The translations under genes were made by a program, and so were the position numbers. Under the pieces are notes generated by a model, which made no database searches, was not told where the DNA came from, and worked only from the letters and a program-made list of their open reading frames with translations. Positions 40,997 to 49,944 of a DNA stretch of 54,573 nt are shown piece by piece. The stretch covers positions 64,880-119,452 of the forward strand of contig JABDBI010000002.1 of the NCBI GenBank assembly GCA_013288705.1, written 5' to 3'. The first letter of the stretch is position 1. The number at the start of each line of letters is the position of its first letter. This stretch comes from Methanobacteriota archaeon. GTDB taxonomy: Bacteria > Myxococcota > UBA727 > JABDBI01.

Positions 40997-41633
40997 GTCT
41001 GTCTTTGCAGTCGCTTTGCTCTTTAGTCTCATTGGCCATGTGCTAGTGATCGCTGCCTACATGTTTTTTTCTCGTATGAGTCCACCACTGAATTTAGATC
41101 AGCGTCCAATTCGGGTGACGTTGATTCGAGCAGGCAAGGAAAGAGAAAAAACACTTTTGCCAAGACTGCCAACCGAGCAGCATGTAGAGGTCAAAAAAGT
41201 CGTCAACAAAGAACCAACGCAAAAAAAGAAAGATCTTTTGGACGTGCTCAAGAAGCGCCTTGGTAAGCCATCCGACGAAGGTATGAAAGGCGGCGTGCAA
41301 GGTGGTGAAAATTTGCAGGGTGAGCTTGCAGAGAGCTATACGCAGCAAGTTTATGAGCGCATCAAAGAATCTTATGCCCTGCCACCGATGATGATGCAGG
41401 ACAAGTATCGGCAACTGATGCTATGGGTGAGAATTTACATTGCGGCGAATGGGTCGCTGATTCGCGTGAAGATCGAAAAGTCCTCTGGTGTTGCCATATT
41501 TGACAATACGGTGGTCGTTGGCGCAAAGAGTATCAAGGATTTTGGGCCTCCTCCCCTATTGTCCCGCGATGTGTACGCGCGACAAGGATTATTGTTGGTC
41601 TATTGCCCTGTTGAGTGTCCGAAAGGAGAGTGA
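40986..41633 (+). CDS. tolA: TolA/TonB-like energy transducer
   Basis: 215 residues. An N-terminal transmembrane anchor (about 8-28) leads to a charged Lys/Glu linker (about 45-100) and a C-terminal TolA/TonB-type domain (YTQQVYERIKESYALPPMMM, VRIYIAANGSLIRVKIEKSS). The linker is much shorter than the long helix of E. coli TolA. Its order between tolR and tolB supports a Tol-Pal role linking the inner-membrane motor to the outer membrane. Confidence 0.82.
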   Translation: MKDRSVFAVALLFSLIGHVLVIAAYMFFSRMSPPLNLDQRPIRVTLIRAGKEREKTLLPRLPTEQHVEVKKVVNKEPTQKKKDLLDVLKKRLGKPSDEGMKGGVQGGENLQGELAESYTQQVYERIKESYALPPMMMQDKYRQLMLWVRIYIAANGSLIRVKIEKSSGVAIFDNTVVVGAKSIKDFGPPPLLSRDVYARQGLLLVYCPVECPKGE

Positions 41634-41637
41634 ACAA

Positions 41638-42933
41638 GTGTCTCGTTTTTCAAAGTGGCTGCAGCTGTTCGGCCTATTGTTGTTTTGCTTTTCGGCCGAC
41701 GCCAAACCACCATTGCATGCTGCGCTCAAGATTGAAGGAGCCCGATTTAGGCCCCTGCAGATTGCTGTGCCTGACATCAAAGTGAGCGCACCGACGAGCG
41801 CTGCGTTGACGCAGTTTGCTGGCCAGGTGACATCTACGGTGCGTCGAGATCTAGAACTCTCCGGCGTGTTCACGGTATTGGATCCGCGCTCGTATATCAG
41901 CGATAAGAAAATGGAGGATTGGGTTAACATCGGGGCCGAGGGTGTAATTAAGGCCAGCGTTGAGACCGGTGGCACCGGAGCAGCAGCGCATGCGCAGATG
42001 TCTCAGGTCGGTCTGATGAAGAGCGGGAAGTCAACCACATACAAGGCGACATTGGCGGAGCCAGTGCTGCTTGGTCACCAAATCGCCAACGATGCATACT
42101 TGTTTTTCACGGGTGATCCGGGAATTTTTTCCACGCACATTGTTGCGATCAAAGAGGTGAGCAGGGTCAAGCAGGTCGTCATGATGGACGCAGATGGCCA
42201 GAATGAACGTCAACTCACTCAAGGCGAAGGTCCTTATCTGCTCCCGATCTTGACTCCTGAAGGCAATTCGGTTCTCTATACATCCTACCTCAACAACAAT
42301 CCCAGCTTGTTTGAGATGAATCTGGGAAGCACAAAAACACAAGTTATCTCTACACGGCCGGGTCTGAATATTGGTCCTAGCATTTCGCCGGATCGGAGAA
42401 AAATTGCCCTGACGCTTTCCAAAGACGGCAATAGCGAAATTTACTTGATAGATCGTCAAGGGCAGAATTTGCAGCGCCTCACGAATTCCTGGGGAATCGA
42501 CACGTCGCCTTCTTTTAGTCCCGACGGAAAGCAGATTGCATTCGTATCGTCACGGTCGGGCAATCCGCACATCTACACAATGAACATCGATGGTACCAAT
42601 CAAAAGCGCATGACGTTTCAAGGGAAGTACAATCAGACCCCACGGTGGAGCCCACGAGGCGATTTGATCGTATTTTGTGGCCGCGATGAAAACAACGTGT
42701 TTGATATTTTTACCCTCGAAGTGAAATCGGGAACGCTCGCGCGTTTGACGCAAAATCAGGGTAGCAACGAGGAGCCATCATTTGCACCAAATGGTCGATT
42801 GATTGTGTTTAGCTCGACCAGAAGTGGAGCAAGGGATCTTTTCATCAGCAATCTCGATGGATCATTCCAGAAGCAAATCACCTCTGGTGGCAAGTATTGG
42901 ACGCCCAATTGGGGAGGGTTGAATGGCCGCTGA
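41638..42933 (+). CDS. tolB: Tol-Pal periplasmic beta-propeller protein TolB
   Basis: 431 residues from GTG 41638 with AGGAG upstream. A signal peptide (about 1-21, FGLLLFCFSADA) precedes an alpha/beta D1 domain and a beta-propeller of WD/PD40-like blades, each with a motif such as SFSPDGKQIAFVSSRSGN (others at PSISPDRRKIALTLSKDGN and PRWSPRGDLIVF). It overlaps menG by 11 bases. The pal gene that usually follows is missing. Confidence 0.94.
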   Translation: MSRFSKWLQLFGLLLFCFSADAKPPLHAALKIEGARFRPLQIAVPDIKVSAPTSAALTQFAGQVTSTVRRDLELSGVFTVLDPRSYISDKKMEDWVNIGAEGVIKASVETGGTGAAAHAQMSQVGLMKSGKSTTYKATLAEPVLLGHQIANDAYLFFTGDPGIFSTHIVAIKEVSRVKQVVMMDADGQNERQLTQGEGPYLLPILTPEGNSVLYTSYLNNNPSLFEMNLGSTKTQVISTRPGLNIGPSISPDRRKIALTLSKDGNSEIYLIDRQGQNLQRLTNSWGIDTSPSFSPDGKQIAFVSSRSGNPHIYTMNIDGTNQKRMTFQGKYNQTPRWSPRGDLIVFCGRDENNVFDIFTLEVKSGTLARLTQNQGSNEEPSFAPNGRLIVFSSTRSGARDLFISNLDGSFQKQITSGGKYWTPNWGGLNGR

Positions 42934-43630
42934 AACGGTCACTCCGATGTTTGATCGCATTGCCCATCGCTATGACTTGCTCAACCGCTTGCTGTCGTTT
43001 GGGCAAGACCAAGGGTGGCGTCGACGTGTGTTGCAATTTTTGCCTCCAAGGCGAGCGATGCACGTGCTCGATATGGCGACTGGAACCGGAGACTTGGCTA
43101 TGTCGATGGTTCAATATTCGCCCGCTATAGGTGAGGTTGTTGGGCTGGATCTTTCTGGCAACATGCTCGAGATCGGCAAGCGCAAAGTGTTGCGCGCGGG
43201 GCAGAGTGGCAAGATTACGCTGCAGAAAGGCGATGCAATGGCGATTCCATTTGCGGATGAATCGTTTGATGCGGTGACCATCGCCTTTGGTATTCGCAAC
43301 GTGGTTGATTGCAAGGCGGCGCTTTCGGAGATGTACCGGGTCTTAAAGCCGTCGGGCAGGGTGATTGTGCTGGAGTTTTCGCTACCGGAAAATGCTCTGT
43401 TGCGATGTTGCTATCTTTTCTATTTTCGTCACGTTTTGCCTGTTCTGGGTGGGTTTATCTCGGGTAACAAAGAGGCATATCGTTATTTGAATCAATCCGT
43501 CGAACATTTCCCTTATGGTGCGCGTTTTGTCAGTATGATGCGTACCGTTGGTTTTCACGACGTGCAGTGTAATCCTCTTACTTTTGGGGTCGCGAGCATT
43601 TATTGTGGCGAAAAGGGCGATCGTCCATGA
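42923..43630 (+). CDS. menG: Demethylmenaquinone methyltransferase (UbiE/MenG)
   Basis: S-adenosylmethionine-dependent C-methylation of demethylmenaquinone, the last step of menaquinone synthesis. 235 residues. Family motifs: VTPMFDRIAHRYDLLNRLLS, MHVLDMATGTGDLAMSM, FADESFDAVTIAFGIRNVVD and KPSGRVIVLEFSLPENALLR. In a bacterium with Men genes and no visible Ubi genes, the MenG role is inferred. It overlaps tolB by 11 bases and menF by ATGA. Confidence 0.93.
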   Translation: MAAETVTPMFDRIAHRYDLLNRLLSFGQDQGWRRRVLQFLPPRRAMHVLDMATGTGDLAMSMVQYSPAIGEVVGLDLSGNMLEIGKRKVLRAGQSGKITLQKGDAMAIPFADESFDAVTIAFGIRNVVDCKAALSEMYRVLKPSGRVIVLEFSLPENALLRCCYLFYFRHVLPVLGGFISGNKEAYRYLNQSVEHFPYGARFVSMMRTVGFHDVQCNPLTFGVASIYCGEKGDRP

Positions 43631-44892
43631 GCGAGCCGTCTTTCTTGCGCGTTGCGATTCCATTTGAAGGGGCGTCACCGCTGGGCTGGTTGGCTGGGCA
43701 GGATCACGCTGCCAAATTATATTGGGCGAGTCGTGATGGGGATTTCGAAGTAGCGGGAGTTGGCGTCGCGCTACGTGTAGATTCTTTGGAAAACGCTATG
43801 CTCCATTTGCGTGACGGTGACACAGAACGATATTTTTATGGCAGCATGCGCTTTGATGATCGGCGTGCGCCAGATGACATTTGGGGGCCTTTTGGCAAAG
43901 CATGTTTTATGCTGCCGGCTATCGAGCTCCGTCGCGTTGGCAACAAGTGTCAGTTGATTGGCAACGGTACTTACTTCGATGAATCGCAAAGGGATGCATG
44001 CATACAGAGCATTCACGAGAATCTCGATGGTGTTGTAAGGGCAAACACATCACCGACATTAGCTCTTGCCACCGTAGGACCTGGAACTAGTTTTCCCGAT
44101 TGGCCCAGATGGGAACAGGCAATTGCATCTTGCCTGACTGCACTGGAGCAAAGACACCTCGAGAAAGTTGTACTCGCGCGCAAGAAGACGTACACGTTTG
44201 CGCACCCAAAGGATGCTTCACATTTGATGCAGCGTCTAAGGGAAAGTGCTCCGGGCGCATATCATTTTTGTTTTCAACTGGGTGGCGAGTTGGCATTTTT
44301 GGGCGCATCTCCGGAGCAGCTTTTCATGCGCGACGGTTTGCATATTGATACGGAGAGTCTCGCAGGCACACGCCGTCGGGATGTGGATGAAGAGAGAGAT
44401 ACAGAGCTCGCAAATGAGTTGCAGCATAGTGCTAAAGAATGCTGGGAGCATGACCTTGTACGCCAGCAAATCGAATCGGCTCTTCACACACTGTGTATCG
44501 ACCATGGGGTGAAGGACCAACGGCAGATTATCAAGCTGCCTAATGTGCAACACCTGCGTACGCGATTTTCAGGTGTTCTGCGCGAGGGTATCAGCGATGA
44601 AGATATTATTGATGCGATGCATCCAACCTCTGCGGTATGTGGTTTTCCGAGGGAGAAATCGTTTGAGCCGATTGCGCATTATGAGCAGTTTGATCGTGGT
44701 CATTATGCAGGACCAGTGGGTTATGTCGGTGCGAAAAAGAGTGAGTTTGCAGTGGGGATTCGTTCCGGGTTGATTTGTGGCAATCAGCTGCATCTTTTTG
44801 CCGGCGCTGGAATTGTGAAGGGCTCGCAGGCAAAGGCGGAATGGGACGAGATTGATCATAAAATGCGTATTTGGACGAGATTACTAGAATGA
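43627..44892 (+). CDS. menF: Isochorismate synthase (menaquinone-type)
   Basis: Converts chorismate to isochorismate. 421 residues from ATG 43627, overlapping the menG stop. The chorismate-binding fold is diagnostic: LEKVVLARKKTYTF with the Lys that activates water, LAFLGASPEQLFMRD, TESLAGTRRRD, MHPTSAVCGFPRE and FDRGHYAGPVGYVG. The next gene is menD (ATGA-type overlap), which takes its product. Confidence 0.95.
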   Translation: MSEPSFLRVAIPFEGASPLGWLAGQDHAAKLYWASRDGDFEVAGVGVALRVDSLENAMLHLRDGDTERYFYGSMRFDDRRAPDDIWGPFGKACFMLPAIELRRVGNKCQLIGNGTYFDESQRDACIQSIHENLDGVVRANTSPTLALATVGPGTSFPDWPRWEQAIASCLTALEQRHLEKVVLARKKTYTFAHPKDASHLMQRLRESAPGAYHFCFQLGGELAFLGASPEQLFMRDGLHIDTESLAGTRRRDVDEERDTELANELQHSAKECWEHDLVRQQIESALHTLCIDHGVKDQRQIIKLPNVQHLRTRFSGVLREGISDEDIIDAMHPTSAVCGFPREKSFEPIAHYEQFDRGHYAGPVGYVGAKKSEFAVGIRSGLICGNQLHLFAGAGIVKGSQAKAEWDEIDHKMRIWTRLLE

Positions 44893-46565
44893 TAAATGAA
44901 TTGATAAGGCTCGGGGTAGACTACTTTTGTATTGCGCCTGGTTCTAGATCTACGCCTCTCGCGGCGCAGGTTGCTAGAAATGAGAATGCACGGCACATAA
45001 TTTGTTACGATGAGCGTAGCTTGGCGTTCTTCGCGCTTGGATATGCGCGTGCGACGGGAAAACCTGCAGCGGTGATTGTGACGTCGGGGACGGCTGTTGC
45101 GAACTTGTATCCTGCGGTGGTGGAAGCTGCGATGGATCGGGTGCCGATGATTTTGTTGACTGCTGATCGGCCGCCGGAGCTCCATCATGTCGGGGCGAAT
45201 CAGACGATTCGGCAGGCGCGGATGTTTGGGGATTATGTGCGTTGGTTTGTTGATGTTCCCCCGGATGGGTATGCGTCGGAGCGGGGGTTGTTGAGTACGG
45301 TTCGGGAGGCGGTGGCGAAGGCGATGGGGTTTCCGAAGGGGGTGGTGCACTTGAATTGTATGTTTCGGGAGCCGTTGCTTGGCGAGAGTTCGGAGAAATC
45401 CCCCTTGGTCCCCCTTTTGCAAAGGGGGAATTTTTTTGGGCATCCGGAGGTGAGGGTATCGGCTGGGGATTTGGATGTGGTTGTTGACGTCGTGAAGAGA
45501 GCCGAGAATGGGCTTGTGGTGCTTGGGGCGATTCGGAGTAAGGAGGAGCAGCGGGCGGTTGTGCGGCTGTGTGAAGAGCTTCGGTGGCCGGTGTTTGCGG
45601 ATGTGTTGTCGGGGCTGCGCACTTTTAGTGGGCGGGAGAATATTGCGAACTTTGATCATCTGTTGTTGAAGGGGGATTTGTTTAAGCGAATGCCTGACGT
45701 CGTGCTGCAGATTGGTGGGAGGTTGGTGTCGAAGCGGTTGCAGGCGTTTTTGGATGGGAGGGCGGGGGAGCGGCATATATTTGTTGATAATCATCCGGAT
45801 AGGTTGGATCCGGGGCATACGGTGACGGATCGGGTGTGGGGGGATTTGAGTTTGTTCGCTGGGGATTTTTGTGGGAGGTTGGCACCCTCACCCCGCCCTC
45901 TCCCGCTAGCGGGAGAGGGAGAAGAATTATCTCGCTACTCACAAGAAGTGGAGCGTCGGATTGATGCGTTGCTCGAGGGGGAAAGCGTTGCGCATGAGTG
46001 TGGGGTGGCGCGTGCGATTACGAAGCACATCTCCGATGATATGGGGCTTTATTTGTCGGCGAGTATGCCTATTCGCGACATGCTCATGTTTGCTAAGGTC
46101 GGGGCAATGCCGCATATTGGAGCAAACCGGGGGGCGAGTGGGATCGACGGCGTAATTAGTAGCGCCTGCGGTTTTGCTGCTGGGTTACAGAAACCTACAA
46201 CACTGTTGATTGGTGATCTGGCATTTTTGCATGACAGCAATGGGCTTTCTTTGTTCCGATCAACATCGGTGCCAATGACTATTGTAGTGATCAACAATCA
46301 GGGTGGCGGGATGTTTCATTTTCTGCCCGTCGCAAAGCATCCGGATGTGTTGACGCCCTTTGTGGACTCGCCGCATAATTTTATGCTGAAAGGGCTTTGT
46401 AACACATTTGGCGTGGCGCATGTGCGAGTAGAAACGCAACGCGATTTCGAAGCATGTTATCGAGATGCGCTGGCTGGCCAAACCCACCGTGTAATTGAGG
46501 TGGTCTCTGATAAAGCGCGCAATTTTACATTTCATGAAAAGATGAAGGACGCTGTGCTTCGATGA
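44889..46565 (+). CDS. menD: 2-succinyl-5-enolpyruvyl-6-hydroxy-3-cyclohexene-1-carboxylate synthase (MenD)
   Basis: Thiamine-diphosphate enzyme that adds succinic semialdehyde (from 2-oxoglutarate) to isochorismate. 558 residues from ATG 44889. PYR domain with APGSRSTPLA and the activating Glu in ICYDERSLAFFALGYA; central domain; PP domain with GANRGASGIDGVISSACGFA, GDLAFLHDSNGL and NNQGGGMFHFLP. Two palindromes are translated in frame in inter-domain linkers: KSPLVPLLQRG (about 170-180) and APSPRPLPLAGEGEE (about 332-346). The middle of the gene (45060-45880) is very G-rich; for example, 45721-45780 has 29 G and 7 C. Confidence 0.95.
   Translation: MINELIRLGVDYFCIAPGSRSTPLAAQVARNENARHIICYDERSLAFFALGYARATGKPAAVIVTSGTAVANLYPAVVEAAMDRVPMILLTADRPPELHHVGANQTIRQARMFGDYVRWFVDVPPDGYASERGLLSTVREAVAKAMGFPKGVVHLNCMFREPLLGESSEKSPLVPLLQRGNFFGHPEVRVSAGDLDVVVDVVKRAENGLVVLGAIRSKEEQRAVVRLCEELRWPVFADVLSGLRTFSGRENIANFDHLLLKGDLFKRMPDVVLQIGGRLVSKRLQAFLDGRAGERHIFVDNHPDRLDPGHTVTDRVWGDLSLFAGDFCGRLAPSPRPLPLAGEGEELSRYSQEVERRIDALLEGESVAHECGVARAITKHISDDMGLYLSASMPIRDMLMFAKVGAMPHIGANRGASGIDGVISSACGFAAGLQKPTTLLIGDLAFLHDSNGLSLFRSTSVPMTIVVINNQGGGMFHFLPVAKHPDVLTPFVDSPHNFMLKGLCNTFGVAHVRVETQRDFEACYRDALAGQTHRVIEVVSDKARNFTFHEKMKDAVLR
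45396..45430 (+). repeat. Palindromic repeat family 1, copy R5, in frame in menD
   Basis: AAATCCCCCTTGGTCCCCC followed by TTTTGCAAAGGGGGAA, encoding KSPLVPLLQRGN at the boundary between PYR and central domains. R7 in menC is identical over these 35 bases. Confidence 0.92.
45885..45921 (+). repeat. Palindromic repeat family 2, in frame in menD
   Basis: CCCTCACCCCGCCCTCTCCC followed by GCTAGCGGGAGAGGGAGA, encoding PSPRPLPLAGEGE in the linker between central and PP domains. It is read in a different frame from the ampG copy. Confidence 0.88.
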
Positions 46566-47266
46566 AGCCGCGGCTCATATTTCTGCATGGCTTTTTGGGC
46601 TGCCCCGAAGACTGGACTGAAGTGAAGGCTGGTTTATCTGAGGAGTTTGAGACAGCTGCGCATGGCACCGATCGCTGTGGCATCATTGGCTACTCTATGG
46701 GTGGTCGCCTTGCGTTGCAACTTCTGCTTCGTCATCCGGAACGTTTTTGGGGCGGAGTGATTATTTCGGCAAGCCCGGGACTAAGAACCGACGAAGAGCG
46801 CGTGCTCCGACGAGAACACGATGAGAATTTAGCGAAGCAACTTGAAGACAATGGACTCGATGCATTCCTTGCTGAATGGTATGAACAACCCTTATTTGCA
46901 TCTTTCAAAAGAGCTCCAGGTTTTTCCGAGGCTCTCGCACGCAGAAAGCAGGGCCCTCTCAGCAATTATGCAAGACAACTTCGCGAACTGGGGCTTGGCA
47001 TGCAACCTTCTTTATGGGAAGAGCTCCAAAGCATCTCGGTTCCCCTGCAATTTGTTTGCGGTGAGCTGGATCATAAGTTTGCAGGATTGGCAGCGCAAAT
47101 GCACGCGCAGTGCCCCTCGAGTGAGTTAGTCGTGTTGCCTCGCTGCGGGCATGTTGTACATATCGAGGATCCCAGCGCGCTCGTGCGGGTCATGCTGCCA
47201 TTTCTGCTCGAATGTTGGAGGACTTCACGTGACCGCGACCAATTGGATAACAGCCAAAGAATTTAG
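46562..47266 (+). CDS. menH: SHCHC synthase-type alpha/beta hydrolase (MenH)
   Basis: Eliminates pyruvate from the MenD product. 234 residues. Oxyanion region [14 protein letters not shown], nucleophile elbow [12 protein letters not shown], the Asp in [10 protein letters not shown], and the catalytic His in [12 protein letters not shown]. Relative to E. coli MenH, the segment between HG and GYSMG is short (about 20 residues missing), so the first beta-strand region is compact. It overlaps menD by four bases and menB by 38. Confidence 0.88.
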   Translation: MKPRLIFLHGFLGCPEDWTEVKAGLSEEFETAAHGTDRCGIIGYSMGGRLALQLLLRHPERFWGGVIISASPGLRTDEERVLRREHDENLAKQLEDNGLDAFLAEWYEQPLFASFKRAPGFSEALARRKQGPLSNYARQLRELGLGMQPSLWEELQSISVPLQFVCGELDHKFAGLAAQMHAQCPSSELVVLPRCGHVVHIEDPSALVRVMLPFLLECWRTSRDRDQLDNSQRI

Positions 47267-48050
47267 CGACATTCTCTATCAAAAAGCAGAAGGAATCGCG
47301 AAGATCACCATCAACCGCCCCGAGGTGCGAAACGCCTTTCGACCACTCACGGTGATGGAGATGAGCAAGGCTCTCGACGATGCACGTGATGATGCGTCGA
47401 TTGGTGTGGTGATTCTCACCGGCTACGGCGGACTTGCGTTTTGCTCCGGTGGAGATCAAAGAGTGCGCGGCGATGCTGGGTACAAAGATGATCAGGGCGT
47501 TCACCGTCTGAATGTACTCGATTTCCAGCGCCAGATTCGTACCTGCCCGAAGCCCGTCGTGGCTATGGTAGCGGGGTATGCAATAGGTGGTGGCCATGTG
47601 CTGCACATGATGTGCGATCTGACGATTGCCGCCGACAACGCTGTGTTTGGGCAAACGGGCCCTAAAGTGGGCTCTTTCGATGGCGGTTATGGCGCGAGCT
47701 ACATGGCGCGCATCGTTGGCCAAAAGAAAGCGCGGGAGATTTGGTTTTTGTGCCGGCAGTACAATGCGCAGCAAGCTCTCGAGATGGGCTTAGTGAATCA
47801 TGTGGTACCACTTGATAATCTCGAGGAAGAAACCGTGAAGTGGTGCAAAGAAATGCTCGCCAATTCACCGATTGCGTTACGCTGTCTAAAGGCAGCTTTG
47901 AACGCCGATTGTGATGGGCAGGCAGGTTTGCAGGAGCTTGCTGGTTGCGCGACGATGTTGTTTTATATGTCCGAGGAAGGGCAAGAAGGTCGTAATGCCT
48001 ACCTCGAGCGCAGAAAGCCAGACTTTTCACAATTCCCGAGGCGCCCATGA
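47229..48050 (+). CDS. menB: 1,4-dihydroxy-2-naphthoyl-CoA synthase
   Basis: Crotonase-fold ring closure of o-succinylbenzoyl-CoA. 273 residues from GTG 47229, preceded by GGAGG seven bases upstream; starts further upstream would give residues unlike the family. MenB signatures: [52 protein letters not shown] and [20 protein letters not shown]. It overlaps the end of menH by 38 bases. Confidence 0.96.
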   Translation: MTATNWITAKEFSDILYQKAEGIAKITINRPEVRNAFRPLTVMEMSKALDDARDDASIGVVILTGYGGLAFCSGGDQRVRGDAGYKDDQGVHRLNVLDFQRQIRTCPKPVVAMVAGYAIGGGHVLHMMCDLTIAADNAVFGQTGPKVGSFDGGYGASYMARIVGQKKAREIWFLCRQYNAQQALEMGLVNHVVPLDNLEEETVKWCKEMLANSPIALRCLKAALNADCDGQAGLQELAGCATMLFYMSEEGQEGRNAYLERRKPDFSQFPRRP

Positions 48051-48892
48051 GAGTTTGGCTATTAGCAGCAAGGCCCAAAACACTCGGAGCGGCAATTGCG
48101 CCGGTATTGATCGGAGGAGCTCTTGCTTACGGTGACCGTGTGTTTTATGCCCCCGCTTTTGTGGCCGCGATGCTGGTCGCGATTTTGATTCAAATCGGTA
48201 CAAATTTTGCCAACGACTATTTTGATCATCAAAAAGGCGCCGACACCGCCGAACGCATTGGTCCGGTGCGTGCAACTGCAGCGGGATTAATACAGCCGGA
48301 GCAAATGCGTAAGGCATTTTTATTGATGTTCTTTCTTGCAGCCCTCGTTGGTTGCTATCTCGCTTATCGAGGCGGATGGCTTGTTGTGATGCTTGGTCTT
48401 CTCTCGATCGCTTGTGGGATACTCTACACCGGTGGGCCTTTTCCTTTCGCCTACATCGGTTTCAGTGAGTTACTTGTAATCGTGTTTTTTGGCCCTGTCG
48501 CCGTGGCTGGGACTTATTACGTGCAGGCACTCCACGTGAGCACCAGCGCGATCTTGCTTGGACTATGCCCCGGGCTTGTGTCAACGACACTCCTCGTGAC
48601 CAACAACCTGCGCGATCGCGAACAGGATACCAAGGCGAGCAAGAAGACACTGGCAGTGCGTTTTGGTGTGCTTTTTTCCCAAATGGAATACACCGGCTGT
48701 CTTGTGGTCGCTTTGTTGATTCTAGCGTTTTACCTGCCATTCACTGCAATTGCGCTTGCTCTGATAGCAATACCTTTGGTCAAACAAATATGGACATTTC
48801 AGATGCCGGTTGAGCTGAATGGACTGCTTGCGCGCACAGGTCAATTTGTGTTGCTGCTCAGTGCTGCCTTCTCGGTTGGGTGGCTGTTGTGA
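48047..48892 (+). CDS. menA: 1,4-dihydroxy-2-naphthoate polyprenyltransferase
   Basis: Inner-membrane UbiA-family enzyme that attaches the polyprenyl tail. 281 residues, about eight or nine transmembrane helices. [20 protein letters not shown] at the start, the first Asp motif [15 protein letters not shown], and the second motif [20 protein letters not shown]. It overlaps menB and menC by four bases each (ATGA and GTGA). Confidence 0.95.
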   Translation: MRVWLLAARPKTLGAAIAPVLIGGALAYGDRVFYAPAFVAAMLVAILIQIGTNFANDYFDHQKGADTAERIGPVRATAAGLIQPEQMRKAFLLMFFLAALVGCYLAYRGGWLVVMLGLLSIACGILYTGGPFPFAYIGFSELLVIVFFGPVAVAGTYYVQALHVSTSAILLGLCPGLVSTTLLVTNNLRDREQDTKASKKTLAVRFGVLFSQMEYTGCLVVALLILAFYLPFTAIALALIAIPLVKQIWTFQMPVELNGLLARTGQFVLLLSAAFSVGWLL

Positions 48893-49944
48893 CCGATGCC
48901 CAACTTGATATTTATCCGTATGAGCTTCCTCTGGTAAAGCCATTCGCTCTGCGTGGTGTGACGGATCACGTTCTTGTGAGGCGAGGCCTTATTATTGCGC
49001 TTCGCGACGACAAGGGCCATGTCGGCTTCGGCGAAGTAGCGCCGCTGCCGGGCTTTCACCAAGAAACTTTGGAAGAAGCTCAAGCCCAACTCGAAGCACT
49101 GCAAGAATTTTCCCCCTTTGAAAAAGGGGGACCAAGGGGGATTTCCCCAACCGTCACCTTCGGTCTGGACATCGCCCAAGCCTACCTGCAAGCAAGTCAA
49201 CGCGGTATCTCTCTCGCCACTCTACTCGGGCGCGAGTCTCGCCCATATGTCGATCTACATGCACTCATCGATGGCGACTTTGACCAGTCGGTAAACACCG
49301 CCATCCAAAGCACCACACAAGGCTATCGCGCGCTCAAAATCAAAGTCGGCCGGGCGTCTGTGCAGCACGACATCGAGATGATAAACGCCATTCGCAAAAT
49401 GGTGGGCAAACAGATTTGTTTGCGGCCAGATGCTAATCGGGCATGGACCCTAGATGAGGCTGTGGCGTTTGCAGAAGGTGTTCGACGAGCTTCAGTTGAA
49501 TACGTCGAGGAGCCGTTGCGTGATCCCGGTGAGATTGAGGCGTTTTATGATCGAGGGGGAGTGAGGGTGGCGCTCGATGAGACGATGCTTGAAGAGAAAT
49601 CCCCCTTGGTCCCCCTTTTGCAAAGGGGGAAAATTTTGGCGATTGGGGCGTTGGTGGTGAAGCCTACTGTGGTTGGGTCGTTGAAGAAAGTGCTCGGGAT
49701 AATGGAACAGGCGAATAGCTTGGGCATTTCATGTGTTTTGAGCGCGACGTTTGAGTCGGGGCTTGGATTGAGCGCGTTGGCTGAGTTGGCGGCGATGGCG
49801 AATACGCGAGATGTGTTTGCCGGTATTGCGACTCATGAGTGGCTGAAGAAAGACCTCTTGCAGCCTCCGTTTCGGCCATTTAGAGGGCGAGTGGACATAA
49901 GCAGCGCTTCGAAATGGGGTACAAGTTGGACTTGGCCAAAATAA
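48889..49944 (+). CDS. menC: o-Succinylbenzoate synthase
   Basis: Enolase-superfamily dehydration giving o-succinylbenzoate. 351 residues from GTG 48889, overlapping the menA stop. Catalytic elements are intact: the Lys pair in ALKIKVGRA, metal ligands in LRPDANRAW, VEYVEEPL and VALDETML, and Lys in LVVKPTVVGS. Two palindromes are translated in frame: R6 as FSPFEKGGPRGISP (about 74-87, between capping and barrel domains) and R7 as KSPLVPLLQRGKI (about 237-249, between two metal/catalytic strands). Base composition flips within the gene: 49141-49200 has C 23, G 10; 49501-49560 has C 10, G 24. Confidence 0.94.
   Translation: MTDAQLDIYPYELPLVKPFALRGVTDHVLVRRGLIIALRDDKGHVGFGEVAPLPGFHQETLEEAQAQLEALQEFSPFEKGGPRGISPTVTFGLDIAQAYLQASQRGISLATLLGRESRPYVDLHALIDGDFDQSVNTAIQSTTQGYRALKIKVGRASVQHDIEMINAIRKMVGKQICLRPDANRAWTLDEAVAFAEGVRRASVEYVEEPLRDPGEIEAFYDRGGVRVALDETMLEEKSPLVPLLQRGKILAIGALVVKPTVVGSLKKVLGIMEQANSLGISCVLSATFESGLGLSALAELAAMANTRDVFAGIATHEWLKKDLLQPPFRPFRGRVDISSASKWGTSWTWPK
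49108..49144 (-). repeat. Palindromic repeat family 1, copy R6, in frame in menC (reverse orientation)
   Basis: Plus strand reads TTTCCCCCTTTGAAAAAGGG then GGACCAAGGGGGATTT, the reverse complement of the consensus. It encodes FSPFEKGGPRGIS. It is the only coding family 1 copy in reverse orientation and lies in the C-rich half of the gene. Confidence 0.9.
49597..49633 (+). repeat. Palindromic repeat family 1, copy R7, in frame in menC
   Basis: Identical to R5 over its first 35 bases (AAATCCCCCTTGGTCCCCC onward). It encodes KSPLVPLLQRGK directly after the LDETML strand of the barrel. Confidence 0.92.

Noticed and set aside
44856-45818. Long open frame antisense to menD (320 codons)
   Set aside because: Extreme Arg/His/Pro composition and complete overlap with conserved menD; a by-product of G-rich coding sequence.
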